Shown: positions 7,933 to 17,121, counted from the stretch's first letter. The stretch: DNA of 55,811 nt from ZC4RG19 sp017577565 (GCA_047459075.1 VSCH01000020.1:1-55811), one strand, 5' to 3'. Translations and numbers: made by a program. The notes: a model not told the origin generated them from the sequence alone.

Positions 7933-9090
7933 ATGCACCCCTCCTTCGCCGACCTCGGCGTGCCCGCACCCCTGTGCGCCACCCTGGCCCGCCGCGGCAT
8001 CACCGCCCCGTTCCCCGTCCAGGCCGCCACCGTCCCCGACGTGCTGGCCGGGCGGGACGTCGCCGGGCGCGCCCCGACGGGCTCGGGCAAGACCCTGGCC
8101 TTCGGCCTCGCCGTCGCCGTGCAGGCCGCCGGCGCCGGCCGGCCCGTCCCCCACCGGCCCCGCGCCCTCGTCCTCGTGCCCACCCGGGAGCTCGCCGGCC
8201 AGGTCCGGCGCGAGCTGGCCGCGCTCGTCGACGAGCGGCGGCACGGCCGCGTGCTCGCGGTCCACGGCGGCGTCGGCTACGGGCCCCAGCGGGCCCGGCT
8301 CGCCCGCGGCGTCGCGGCCGTCGTCGCCTGCCCCGGGCGGCTGGAGGACCTGGTCGCCAGCGGGGACGTCCGGCTCGACCGGGCCGCGCTCGTCGTGGTC
8401 GACGAGGCCGACCGCATGGCCGACATGGGCTTCCTGCCCGCCGTGCGGCGGCTGCTCGACCGCACGCCCGACGAGCGCCAGACCCTGCTCTTCTCGGCGA
8501 CGCTCGACGGCGACGTCGACGCGCTGGTCCGGCGCTACCAGCGCTCGCCCGTCCGCCACGAGGCCGCCGGCGTGGCCGAGGCCCGGGGGCCGGTCGAGCA
8601 CCTCTTCTGGTCGGTGCCCCGGGCCGAGCGCGTCGCCGTCACCGCCGAGGTCGTCGACCGGGCCGGCCCCACCATCGTGTTCACCCGCACCCGGCACGGC
8701 GCCGACCGCCTCGCCCACCAGCTGGCCCGGCGGGGCGTGCGGGCCGAGGCCATCCACGGCCGGCGCTCCCAGGCCCAGCGCGACCGGGCCCTCCGCCGCT
8801 TCCGGGCGGGCGCGGCGGACGCCCTGGTCGCCACCGACGTCGCGGCCCGGGGCATCCACGTCGACGGTGTCGCCTGCGTCGTCCACTTCGACGTGCCCGG
8901 CGACGCCAAGGACTACGTCCACCGCTCGGGCCGCACCGGCCGGGCCGGCGCCGCCGGCGCGGTCGTGTCGCTGGTCGCCGAGGACGGCCGGCGGGCGGTG
9001 CGGGCGCTGCAGCGCGACGCCGGGATCGACGGGCCGATCGAGCGCCCCGACCCGGCCCGGCTGGCCTCGCCGGCGCCCGCCGCCCGCTGA
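7933..9090 (+). CDS. DEAD-box RNA helicase
   Basis: 385 aa. Motifs in order: Q-motif region FPVQAATVP, motif I APTGSGKT, PTRELA (Ia), CPGR (Ib), VDEADRM (II, DEAD), FSATLD (III), VFTRTRHGADRLAHQL (IV), ATDVAARGIHVDGV (V) and HRSGRTGRAG (VI). This is the complete ATP-dependent RNA unwinding core with almost no C-terminal extension, which puts it among the small RhlE/RhlB-like helicases of RNA decay or ribosome assembly. ATG at 7933 is preferred over an in-frame ATG about 99 bp upstream, because GGAG lies six bases before it and homology to the family begins there. Confidence 0.9.
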   Translation: MHPSFADLGVPAPLCATLARRGITAPFPVQAATVPDVLAGRDVAGRAPTGSGKTLAFGLAVAVQAAGAGRPVPHRPRALVLVPTRELAGQVRRELAALVDERRHGRVLAVHGGVGYGPQRARLARGVAAVVACPGRLEDLVASGDVRLDRAALVVVDEADRMADMGFLPAVRRLLDRTPDERQTLLFSATLDGDVDALVRRYQRSPVRHEAAGVAEARGPVEHLFWSVPRAERVAVTAEVVDRAGPTIVFTRTRHGADRLAHQLARRGVRAEAIHGRRSQAQRDRALRRFRAGAADALVATDVAARGIHVDGVACVVHFDVPGDAKDYVHRSGRTGRAGAAGAVVSLVAEDGRRAVRALQRDAGIDGPIERPDPARLASPAPAAR

Positions 9091-9177
9091 ACGCCACGTG
9101 CCGCGCGCCGCACCCGGCGTGATTGACCGCGGCCCGCGTCGGGTATGTCCCTCACCGCGCTGCGACTGGGACGTAGC

Positions 9178-9193
9178 GTGGTTGCCGAACCAC
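9178..9193 (+). promoter_or_regulatory. Small inverted repeat upstream of the crotonase-like gene
   Basis: GTGGTT-gccg-AACCAC, a perfect six-base inverted repeat 42-57 bp before the ATG. A -10-like TAGCGT (9174-9179) abuts it, so it could be an operator at the start site. The support is position only. Confidence 0.3.
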
Positions 9194-9234
9194 CGGCGGG
9201 TCGCTCCCGCCCGCCGGGACCCGGGGGAGGACAG

Positions 9235-10125
9235 ATGGACGACGATCCGGTTCTGCTCGAGGTCGACGGTGGCGTGGCGGTCGTCACCCTCAACCGGCCC
9301 GAGCGGCACAACGCCGCCGACGACGCGACCGACGCCCTGCTCTACCGCTACCTCGACCTGCTGCGGTCCGACCGGGCGGTCCGGGCGGTGGTCTGGCGGG
9401 CCGAGGGCGAGTCGTTCTCGACCGGGCGGGACGTCGCCGAGCTCCTCGGCGAGCCCGAGCCCGGGCCCGGCGGGACGAACGGCGGCGGACCGAACGGCAC
9501 GGCCGCGGCCGGTGGCGGCGACGGCGCGGCGAGCGCCGTCGGCACCGCGCTGCTGCGGCGGGCGCTCGCCCCGAACCCGTTCGAGCAGCTGGAGCGCAGC
9601 CAGTGGCTCGCCCGCCTGCTCGCCGACTTCCCCGTGCCGATCGTCTGCGCCCTCAAGGGCTGGACGCTCGGCACCGCCTTCGAGCGGGCGCTGCTGTGCG
9701 ACATCCGGCTGGCGGGCGAGAGCGCCAAGATGGCGCTGTCCGCCATCGACCACGGGCTGCTCCCCGACTCGGCCGGCGTCGCCAAGCTGTTCGAGGTCGG
9801 CGGCGCCTCCCTGGCGCTCGAGCTCGCCCTCACCGGTCGGCACCTGACGGCGGCCGAGGCCCTCCGGCTCGGGCTGGTGTCGCAGGTCGTCCCCGACGAC
9901 GAGCTCGACGCCGCCGCGCTGGCGCTGGCCCGCAGCATCGCCGAGCGGCCGCCGCTCGCCGTGCGGCTCGTGCGCGAGCACGTGCAGGCGCTGGCCGCCG
10001 CGGGCGTGCGGGGCACCCTCGGGCGGGAGCTCGTCTCGCAGGCGATGGTCGTCGGGTCGCACGACCTGCGCGAGATGCGGGAGGCCCGCGCCCAGGACCG
10101 CCCGCCCCGCTACGAGCGCCGCTGA
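9235..10125 (+). CDS. Enoyl-CoA hydratase/isomerase (crotonase) family protein, atypical active site
   Basis: 296 aa with the crotonase fold: VAVVTLNRPERHNA at the N-terminus, SFSTGRDVAEL, CALKGWTLGTAFERALLCDIRLAGESAKMAL, and LALTGRHLTAAEALRLGLVSQVV. Aligned with rat enoyl-CoA hydratase, Glu150 matches catalytic Glu144, but the second catalytic Glu164 is Ala170 at exact spacing. The usual oxyanion-hole GGG is LGT. An insert of about 30 residues rich in Gly, Pro and Asn (about 72-103) follows the GRDV segment. It probably still binds acyl-CoA, but classical hydration is doubtful. The ATG at 9235 follows GGGGGAGGAC. The lapA-like gene lies 32 bp downstream. Confidence 0.82.
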   Translation: MDDDPVLLEVDGGVAVVTLNRPERHNAADDATDALLYRYLDLLRSDRAVRAVVWRAEGESFSTGRDVAELLGEPEPGPGGTNGGGPNGTAAAGGGDGAASAVGTALLRRALAPNPFEQLERSQWLARLLADFPVPIVCALKGWTLGTAFERALLCDIRLAGESAKMALSAIDHGLLPDSAGVAKLFEVGGASLALELALTGRHLTAAEALRLGLVSQVVPDDELDAAALALARSIAERPPLAVRLVREHVQALAAAGVRGTLGRELVSQAMVVGSHDLREMREARAQDRPPRYERR

Positions 10126-10144
10126 CCGGCCGCCGGACGACCGC

Positions 10145-10160
10145 TACGCTGCGCGCCGTG
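10145..10160 (+). promoter_or_regulatory. Leaderless promoter of the LapA-domain gene
   Basis: TACGCT (10145-10150), seven bases, then GTG at 10158. No room for a ribosome binding site. Confidence 0.6.
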
Positions 10161-10442
10161 GACCACACGACCGGGGGTCGCCCCGACCCCTTCGGCGGGC
10201 CCCAGCGGACCACCGACCGGCGGCGGGCCGTGCGGCTCGCGCTGGCCGGGGTGGCGATCGTCGTCGCCGTCCTGCTGGTGGTGCAGAACAACGACCGCAT
10301 CGAGCTGAACTTCCTCGTCTTCGAGGTCACCACCCGCCTGTGGGTCGGGCTGCTCGTCACGCTCGTGCTCGGCGCGCTGCTCGGGCAGGCGGCCGAGGCG
10401 CTGTGGGCCCGGCGGCGCCGCCGCCGGGGGGACGCCGACTGA
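10158..10442 (+). CDS. LapA-domain (DUF1049) inner membrane protein
   Basis: 94 aa. A short polar N-terminus with DRRRAVR leads to a first helix (LALAGVAIVVAVLLVVQNN). The hallmark QNNDRIELNFLVFEV and a second helix (WVGLLVTLVLGALLGQAAEAL) follow, then a basic tail WARRRRRRRGDAD. This matches LapA/YciS-type two-helix proteins, which help lipid A assembly in Gram-negatives but whose role in actinobacteria is not settled. The start is set by the leaderless promoter. Confidence 0.82.
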   Translation: MDHTTGGRPDPFGGPQRTTDRRRAVRLALAGVAIVVAVLLVVQNNDRIELNFLVFEVTTRLWVGLLVTLVLGALLGQAAEALWARRRRRRGDAD

Positions 10443-10465
10443 CGGCGGCCCCGGCACCCCGGCGC

Positions 10466-11356
<891 letters not shown>

Positions 11357-11359
<3 letters not shown>

Positions 11360-11372
11360 GGCGCGCAGGCTA
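11357..11372 (-). promoter_or_regulatory. Leaderless promoter of the EEP gene, built on the TetR stop codon
   Basis: On the minus strand TAGCCT (11372 to 11367) is followed by seven bases and GTG (11359-11357). The TAG of this -10 element is also the stop codon of the TetR gene. Confidence 0.55.
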
Positions 11373-12014
11373 GGTGACGGCGGCGGGCGGCACGGGCGGA
11401 CGCTCGAAGCCGGCGAGCACCAGCCGGGCGGCCGACTCGACCGCCTCGTGGACGTCGGCCGCGGTCTTGCGGCCGTTCACCCACTCGATCATCGCCTGGT
11501 ACCAGACCGCCCCGACGACGTCGAGGACGCGCCGCCGGTCCTCGGGCCCCAGCTCGTCGAGCGCGGTGCCGAGCACCTCGTAGACCGACGCCCCCATCTC
11601 GGCGTAGCAGGCGCCCGCGTGGGGGTCGGTCGAGGTGGCGGCCAGGATCAGCAGGCGGGCGAACGCCGGCTGGCGCTCGTAGGCCCGTACGGCCCGCCGG
11701 AGGATGGCGACCAGCCGGTCGGCCATCGACCCCCGCGCGGCGCCCGCGCCCGCCCCGGCGGGCCCCGCGGGGGCGTCGAGCGACCGGGCCCACTCGGCGA
11801 GCGCCGCGGCGGCCAGGTGGTCGCGGGAGGCGAAGTACCGGTAGATCGTGCCCAGGGCGACGCCCGAGCGCTCGGCGACGTCCTTCATGGCCATGTCGTC
11901 GACGCGCCCCTCGGCCACCAGCTCGATGACGGCGTCCAGCACGCGCCGGCGCCGCTCGAGCTGGGCCGGCGTCATCGTCTCGACCGGCTGCGGCGCCCCC
12001 GGCGTGCTGGCCAT
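11370..12014 (-). CDS. TetR family regulator, KstR-like
   Basis: 214 aa, normal TetR size. The helix-turn-helix region is RRRRVLDAVIELVAEGRVDDMAMKDVA with ERSGVALGTIYRYFASRDHL, residues about 20-70. The helical ligand-binding half follows, with an Ala/Gly-rich linker at about 80-92. The N-terminal pattern resembles the KstR-like group that controls sterol or lipid catabolism genes in actinobacteria. It lies 13 bp downstream of the amidohydrolase gene in the same direction, so it is probably co-transcribed and may repress that promoter. The specific ligand is unknown. Confidence 0.85.
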   Translation of the reverse strand: MASTPGAPQPVETMTPAQLERRRRVLDAVIELVAEGRVDDMAMKDVAERSGVALGTIYRYFASRDHLAAAALAEWARSLDAPAGPAGAGAGAARGSMADRLVAILRRAVRAYERQPAFARLLILAATSTDPHAGACYAEMGASVYEVLGTALDELGPEDRRRVLDVVGAVWYQAMIEWVNGRKTAADVHEAVESAARLVLAGFERPPVPPAAVT

Positions 12015-12027
12015 CGCGGCGGCGCGG

Positions 12028-12894
12028 TCAGAGGCCCAGCACCCGGGCGGCGTTCTCGCGCAGGAACTTCGGCCAGACGTGGTCCTTGAAGCCGACGTTC
12101 GGCATCTCGGTCATGATGCGCTCGAGCGAGAGGCCCATGGGGAAGTAGCCGCCGTACATGACCTTGTCGGCGCCCCGGGTGTTGGCGTAGTCGACGATGG
12201 CCTGGGGGTAGTACTTCGGCGCGAAGGCGCTGGTCGAGTAGTAGAGGTTCGGCCACTTGAGCATGAGCTTCACGGCCAGGTCGGTCCACGGCTCGCAGCC
12301 GTGGCGGGTGACCAGCACCAGCTCGGGGAAGTCGTAGCAGACCTCGTCGAGCAGCTCGACGTGCTGGCACTGGAACTTCAGCCGGGGGCCGGGCACGCCC
12401 GCGCAGACGAACACCGCGATCCCGAGCTCCACGCACTTGGCGTAGATCGGGTACATCTTCTTGTCGTTGATGGGCACCTGGGGGAACATCCCGGCCGGGA
12501 ACATGGTCACGGCCCGGATGCCCCAGGTCTCGTAGGCGCGGGTGATGGCCCGCACGGCCTCCATCCCCTCGTTGGCGTCGACCGAGATCGAGGGGACGAA
12601 CCGGTCGGGGTGCTCCCGCATCGCCCGCTCGCCGACCTCGCCGTGCACGCCGATCAGCCCCTTCTCGATGCCCCAGATGTCCATCTCGCGGAGCGTGACG
12701 GCGACGGGGTCGGCGTCGGGGCCGATCGCCTTGTCGGGCACGTCCTTGAACATGTACTCCGCCGGGAACTCGAACTGCTCCCTCGACTCCCGGTCCTTGG
12801 TCTGCCGCGTGATGAACGCGTACTGCTCGCGCATGTCCGCGGCCGGGAAGCCGATCATGGTGTCGATGATCCCGATGTCGAACGGGGCGCTCAC
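12028..12894 (-). CDS. Amidohydrolase-2 family protein lacking the HxH motif
   Basis: 288 aa TIM-barrel protein of the amidohydrolase-2 (decarboxylase-like) family. Recognisable parts are GVHGEVGERAMREHPDRFVPSISVD, AVTMFPAG, LVTRHGCEPW and the C-terminal PKFLRENAARVLGL. Members normally open with a metal-binding DxHxH. Here residues 9-16 read IIDTMIGF, so both N-terminal His ligands are absent, while the later His in TRHG remains. GTG at 12894 lies after AGGAGG. The gene leads a probable amidohydrolase-TetR operon whose promoter is inside the end of the K+ channel gene. The reaction is unknown. Confidence 0.8.
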   Translation of the reverse strand: MSAPFDIGIIDTMIGFPAADMREQYAFITRQTKDRESREQFEFPAEYMFKDVPDKAIGPDADPVAVTLREMDIWGIEKGLIGVHGEVGERAMREHPDRFVPSISVDANEGMEAVRAITRAYETWGIRAVTMFPAGMFPQVPINDKKMYPIYAKCVELGIAVFVCAGVPGPRLKFQCQHVELLDEVCYDFPELVLVTRHGCEPWTDLAVKLMLKWPNLYYSTSAFAPKYYPQAIVDYANTRGADKVMYGGYFPMGLSLERIMTEMPNVGFKDHVWPKFLRENAARVLGL

Positions 12895-12925
12895 GGTGCC
12901 TCCTGGCGCTCGGCGACGGGCCCAC

Positions 12926-12953
12926 TCTGAAACGCGGTTCTAATTGCTGTCAA
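12926..12953 (-). promoter_or_regulatory. Promoter and operator-like palindrome before the amidohydrolase gene
   Basis: Minus strand: a consensus -35 TTGACA (12953-12948), then about 17-18 bases and a weak -10 near CAGAGT. In the spacer lies GAAC-CGCG-TTTC (12940-12929), a 12-bp palindrome with one mismatched pair. TAGAAC and GTTTCA half-sites are reminiscent of KstR-type boxes but with a three-base spacer. The element overlaps the 3' end of the K+ channel gene. Confidence 0.5.
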
Positions 12954-14667
12954 CCCGCCGGCGGCGGGGCCGCCGGCCCTCCTCGGCGAAGAACCGCTCC
13001 TGCGCCTCGGCGTCCGCGATCATCACCAGCGACGCCCCCTCGGGCAGCGGCTGGTCGGGCGGCGGCGCCGCCTCGACCCGGTCGCTGCCGGCGGGGACCA
13101 GGCCGATGACGTTGCAGCCGAGGCGGCTGCGCAGCCCGGTCTCCGCCAGCGTGCGGCCCACCAGCCAGTCGGGCACCGGCACCCGGAAGACGTCCAGCCC
13201 CTCGGCGACGACCAGGCTGTCGTCGGGCCCGAGCTCGTTCCAGATCTCCGTCGCCCCCAGCGTGGCGTAGGACAGCACGGCGTCGGCGCCCGCCCGGTGG
13301 AGCGTCGACACGTTGCGGTCGTGGTTGGCCCGGGCGATGAGCTGGATGTCGGGCTGCAGCTTGCGCACGTACAGCGTCAGGTAGACGTTGACGTCGTCGT
13401 CGCTGGTGGTGACCAGCACGGCCGTCGCCTTGCGCAGCCCCGCCTGCTCCAGCACCTCGAGCTCGGCGGCGTCGCCGATGACGTAGCGGGTCCCGTCGCG
13501 GACCCGCTCGGGCAGCCGCTCGATGATCGTGTGCTCGATGCCGTTCTGGGCGAGGACGTGGCCCGCGGCCCGGCCGACGCGGCCGCCCCCGACGATGACC
13601 ACCCGGGCGTCCTCGACCCGGGGGGTGCCGTAGGTCTCGTCGAAGCAGGCGAGCTGCTCGGCGTCGCCGGTCATGATCACGACCGAGCCGGGCTCGATGC
13701 GCAGGTCGGCCCGGGCGACCCGGAACTCGCCCCGCTCCCAGACGCCGACGATGTTGACGCCGCAGCGCTCGCGCACGTCGAGGTCGCCCAGCCGGCGGCC
13801 GGCGAACGGCGTCATCGCCGCGCTCGCCTCGGCCACCAGCAGGTTGTCGAGGGCGCCGACGACGTGGGCGTGGGTCACGCCCAGCACCCGGCGGGCCATG
13901 GCGTCGCCGAGCATGTAGCCGAGCCGCAGCACCCGGTCGGCGCCGGCCAGGGTCAGCACGTCGACCGACGGCTCGGCCGAGGCCGTGACGACGATGGGCA
14001 CCGTGGCGTCGAACTCGCGCACCGTGAAGGTGATGTTCGAGTTCGTCGTGTCCGGCTGGGTCGACGCCACCAGCGCCGCGTGCTCGACCCGGGCCGCCTG
14101 GTAGGTGCGGGGGTCGTCGAGCTGGCCGACCATGACGGCGTAGCCCCGGTCGTGCAGGGCGAGCGCCCGCTGCAGCTCGGGGACGATGACGACGTAGGGC
14201 ACCTTCGCCCGCTTGGCCCGCCGGATGAGCGACTCCTCGATCTCGCTGAGGTTGGTCAGCACGATGTGCCCCCGGGTGCCCTCCGGCAGGCTGCGGGGCG
14301 CCCGGGCCGCCTCCCGCTGCTCCATCCAGGGCGTGAAGACGAACTGGATGAAGGCGAAGGGCAGCAGCACGAGGATGAACAGCGCCCCGCTCGCCAGCAC
14401 GACCAGCGAGAAGACCCGCCCGGCGTCGGACTCGAAGGTGATGTCGCCGAAGCCGAGCGTCGACATGGTCGTGAGCGTCCAGTAGACGGCCGTCGGCCAG
14501 CTGAAGTCCCGCCCCTCCCGCGCCATGAGGACGTGGAAGACCGTGCTGAACACGGCGACCAGCACGACGAGGACGGCGACCAGCCGCAGCACGACCCGCA
14601 GGTTGCGGCGACGGGCGGGGCTGGAGAGGTAGCTCAGCAGGGACGTGACGAACGCGAGCGACTTCAC
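12940..14667 (-). CDS. Two-helix potassium channel with two RCK (TrkA-N/TrkA-C) units
   Basis: 575 aa. Two transmembrane helices (about residues 22-47 and 85-112) flank a pore loop with TLGFGD at 70-75, a variant of the K+ selectivity sequence TVGYGD. The cytoplasmic part holds a first RCK unit (GHIVLTNLSEIEESLIRR, then a TrkA-C-like segment with MTPFAGRRLGDLD). A second unit follows, with a clear dinucleotide fold VVIVGGGRVGRAAG and a TrkA-C near PDWLVGRTLAETGLRSRLGCNVIG. The first nucleotide site lacks the GxGxxG glycines and may not bind ligand. Tandem RCK channels resemble Castor/Pollux and BK gating rings. The TAG stop is at 12940-12942. Confidence 0.9.
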   Translation of the reverse strand: MKSLAFVTSLLSYLSSPARRRNLRVVLRLVAVLVVLVAVFSTVFHVLMAREGRDFSWPTAVYWTLTTMSTLGFGDITFESDAGRVFSLVVLASGALFILVLLPFAFIQFVFTPWMEQREAARAPRSLPEGTRGHIVLTNLSEIEESLIRRAKRAKVPYVVIVPELQRALALHDRGYAVMVGQLDDPRTYQAARVEHAALVASTQPDTTNSNITFTVREFDATVPIVVTASAEPSVDVLTLAGADRVLRLGYMLGDAMARRVLGVTHAHVVGALDNLLVAEASAAMTPFAGRRLGDLDVRERCGVNIVGVWERGEFRVARADLRIEPGSVVIMTGDAEQLACFDETYGTPRVEDARVVIVGGGRVGRAAGHVLAQNGIEHTIIERLPERVRDGTRYVIGDAAELEVLEQAGLRKATAVLVTTSDDDVNVYLTLYVRKLQPDIQLIARANHDRNVSTLHRAGADAVLSYATLGATEIWNELGPDDSLVVAEGLDVFRVPVPDWLVGRTLAETGLRSRLGCNVIGLVPAGSDRVEAAPPPDQPLPEGASLVMIADAEAQERFFAEEGRRPRRRRVDSN

Positions 14668-14682
14668 GCGCCACCGAGGCTA
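14665..14682 (-). promoter_or_regulatory. Promoter of the K+ channel gene (near-leaderless)
   Basis: Minus strand TAGCCT (14682-14677), nine bases, then GTG (14667). At most a few bases of leader are expected. Confidence 0.45.
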
Positions 14683-14752
14683 GGCCCGGGCGCCGCCCGG
14701 CAGGCAGCGCCCGGTCCCGGGTGACGGTGGTCGGCGACCCGGCGCCATGGGG

Positions 14753-14767
14753 TAGACCTGCGGCGTG
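14753..14767 (+). promoter_or_regulatory. Weak leaderless-type promoter of the UspA gene
   Basis: TAGACC (14753-14758), six bases, then GTG at 14765. It matches the local pattern except for the last base of the hexamer. Confidence 0.35.
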
Positions 14768-15268
14768 AGCACCGACGCTGAGATGACCCCGCAACCCGAG
14801 ACCGCCGCGACCTCCGGACGGGGCGGGCGCATCGTGGTCGGGGTCGACGACTCCGAGCAGGCGCAGGCGGCGCTGCGTTGGGCCCTCGAGGAGGGCGCCC
14901 TGCGCGGCGCGACGGTCGAGGTCGTGCACGTGTGGACGCCGCCGGTGTCCGCGCTGCCCTTCGGCGCGACCCTCGTGATCCCGGTCGACGAGGCGGCGAT
15001 CGACGCCGCCGCCCGCGCCGAGGTCGACCGCATCGTCGACGAGGCGCTGGCCGCCATCGACGCGGCGCCGCCCGAGGTGCTGCGCACCGTGCTGCCGGGG
15101 TCGCCGGCGGCCACCCTCATCGAGGTGGCCGAGGGCGCCGACCTGCTGGTCGTCGGCTCGCACGGGCGCAGCGGGCTGTCCCGGCTGATGCTGGGCTCGG
15201 TCGCCGCCTCCTGCGTCAACCACGCCCCCTGCCCGGTCGTCGTGCTGCGCCACCCGCCCGAGCGCTGA
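14765..15268 (+). CDS. Universal stress protein (UspA family)
   Basis: 167 aa, a single Usp domain. IVVGVDDSEQAQAALRWALEEG starts the fold. The ATP-binding motif GSHGRSGLSRLMLGS fits G-x2-G-x9-GS exactly, followed by CPVVVLR at the C-terminus. It is therefore predicted to bind ATP and act as a stress regulator. It is divergent from the K+ channel gene with 97 bp between them; Usp proteins often sit near ion transporters. No membrane segment. Confidence 0.92.
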   Translation: MSTDAEMTPQPETAATSGRGGRIVVGVDDSEQAQAALRWALEEGALRGATVEVVHVWTPPVSALPFGATLVIPVDEAAIDAAARAEVDRIVDEALAAIDAAPPEVLRTVLPGSPAATLIEVAEGADLLVVGSHGRSGLSRLMLGSVAASCVNHAPCPVVVLRHPPER

Positions 15269-15330
15269 CGCGACCGCGCCGGTCGCCGGCACCCGCCGTG
15301 GCCGACGTCACCGGCCCCGCCGGCCGGCAC

Positions 15331-15346
15331 TAGCGTCGCCCGCGTG
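15331..15346 (+). promoter_or_regulatory. Leaderless promoter of the DUF2207 gene
   Basis: TAGCGT (15331-15336), seven bases, then GTG at 15344. Confidence 0.6.
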
Positions 15347-17110
15347 GAAGCGAGGAGACGGCGCAGGTTCGACACGGGCGTCATGGCGGCGGGCAGCATC
15401 GGCGTCGGCCTCCTGGCGCTCTTCGGCGTCACGCAAGCCGTCGGGGAGGAGCGCATCGAGCGCTACTGGACGGTGGCGGAGGTCGGCGCCGACGGCGGCG
15501 GCCGGGTCACCGAGGTGGTGGACTACAACTTCGCGGGCGAGCGGGGCAAGCACGGCATCCTCCGCTGGGTCCCCGGGGCGGAGCCCGACTCCGTCTCGGT
15601 CAGCTCGCCGGACGCGCCCGACGACGTGACCGTCGACCTCCGGCCCGGCGGCGACACGGAGATCCGGATCGGCGACCCGGACGAGACGGTCTCGGGCCGG
15701 GCCCGCTACCGCATCGACTACGACCTCCCCGGGATCCGGCAGGGCGAGGTCGTCGACTGGGAGACCTTCGGCCACGAGTGGACCGTCCCGATCGAGGAGG
15801 CGGAGGTCCACCTCGTCACCCCCTTCGAGCTCGACCAGCCGGCCTGCTACGTCGGGGCCGCGGGGTCGACGGCGCGGTGCACCGTCGAGGTCGTGGCCCC
15901 CGGCCACGTCACGGCCCGGGTCAGCGACCTCGACGCCTACGAGGGCGTCTCGATCGAGGGCCGGGTCGGCACCCCGGTCGCGGCCCCCGCCGTGCCGGAG
16001 CCGCCCGACCCGCCGGGCGACCGGGGGACCGGTGTCGTGCCCCCGGCGGCCACCGCCGCGGCCGCGGCCGCCGTCGCCGCCGTCCCCACGACGATCGCGG
16101 TCCGGCGGGCCGGGCGCGAGCGCGTCACCCCGGGCGGGGCGGCCGACGCGGCCTACGGCGGGAGCACGGTCGGCGCCGCGGCAGCGCCGGCCCCGGAGAT
16201 CCGGGTCGATGCCGAGGAGCTGGCCCGGATGGCGACCATCGAGTTCGCCCCGCCCGCCGGGCTGACCCCGGCCCAGGGCGGCGTCGTGCTCCGCGAGCGC
16301 GTGTTCCCGGAGCACAAGGTCGCCTGGCTGATCCAGGCGGCGATCGACGGCGTCGTCGACCTCGACGACAGCACGGGGAAGACCGTGCTGCGCCGCGTCG
16401 CCGGCGCCCCCGCGCCGCCGGAGCACCAGCACATCTTCGCCACGATGTTCGCCAAGGGCCCGGAGATCCGCCTCGGCACCTACAGCAAGGACTTCGCCAA
16501 GGCCTGGCAGCAGGTCACCGACGCGCTCGCCAGCTGGCGCGACGCCAGCGGCCTGTGGGACCGGCAGGCGGACGTGCGCAAGACCGTCGTGCGGGGTCTG
16601 GGCCTGCTGGCCGGGCTGGTCGGGGCCGGCCTCGCCTTCCTGGGCGGGTTCCTGGCCGGGACGTGGGGCGCGCCGTGGCTGGTCGTCACCGTGCTGGCCG
16701 GCCTGGTGGCCGGGGCGGGGCTGGCCGCCCTGGTCGGCGCGTGGGAGCTGCACGTCCGCACCCCGCTCGGCTCGGCGCTGTGGCTGCGCACCGAGTCGTT
16801 CCGCCGCTTCCTCGCCGAGTCCGAGGCCTACCACGCCGAGGAGGCCGCCCGCCGGGGCGTGCTGCGGGAGTACACGGCGTGGGCCGTGGCGCTCGGGGAG
16901 ATCGACCGCTGGTCCCGGGCCGTGGCGGCCTCGAGCATCCCGCCCGACACGCCCGGCGTCCGCTACGCCCACCTGGGGCCGGCGCTCGTCTCCTCCACGT
17001 CGTCGACGGCCACCCCGCCCTCGTCGAGCGGTGGCGGCGGTGGTGGCGGCAGCTTCGGCGGCGGCTCGGTCGGCGGCGGCGCCGGCGGCGGGGGCGGCAG
17101 CAGCTGGTGA
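15344..17110 (+). CDS. DUF2207 membrane protein with Gly/Ser-rich tail
   Basis: 588 aa. After a basic N-terminus and first helix (GVMAAGSIGVGLLALFGV) comes an extracytoplasmic beta domain of about 190 residues with RYWTVAEVGADGGGRVTEVVDYNF, GKHGILRWVPG and YRIDYDL, typical of DUF2207. A Pro/Gly linker and helix (about 228-250) lead to a cytoplasmic part, a helical pair (about 420-465) and a C-terminal tail that is almost all Gly and Ser, ending GGGGGSSW. That ending is characteristic of the family, whose function is unknown. Homologues are envelope proteins widespread in actinobacteria and clostridia. Confidence 0.82.
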   Translation: MEARRRRRFDTGVMAAGSIGVGLLALFGVTQAVGEERIERYWTVAEVGADGGGRVTEVVDYNFAGERGKHGILRWVPGAEPDSVSVSSPDAPDDVTVDLRPGGDTEIRIGDPDETVSGRARYRIDYDLPGIRQGEVVDWETFGHEWTVPIEEAEVHLVTPFELDQPACYVGAAGSTARCTVEVVAPGHVTARVSDLDAYEGVSIEGRVGTPVAAPAVPEPPDPPGDRGTGVVPPAATAAAAAAVAAVPTTIAVRRAGRERVTPGGAADAAYGGSTVGAAAAPAPEIRVDAEELARMATIEFAPPAGLTPAQGGVVLRERVFPEHKVAWLIQAAIDGVVDLDDSTGKTVLRRVAGAPAPPEHQHIFATMFAKGPEIRLGTYSKDFAKAWQQVTDALASWRDASGLWDRQADVRKTVVRGLGLLAGLVGAGLAFLGGFLAGTWGAPWLVVTVLAGLVAGAGLAALVGAWELHVRTPLGSALWLRTESFRRFLAESEAYHAEEAARRGVLREYTAWAVALGEIDRWSRAVAASSIPPDTPGVRYAHLGPALVSSTSSTATPPSSSGGGGGGGSFGGGSVGGGAGGGGGSSW

Positions 17111-17121
17111 CGCCCGGGCGC

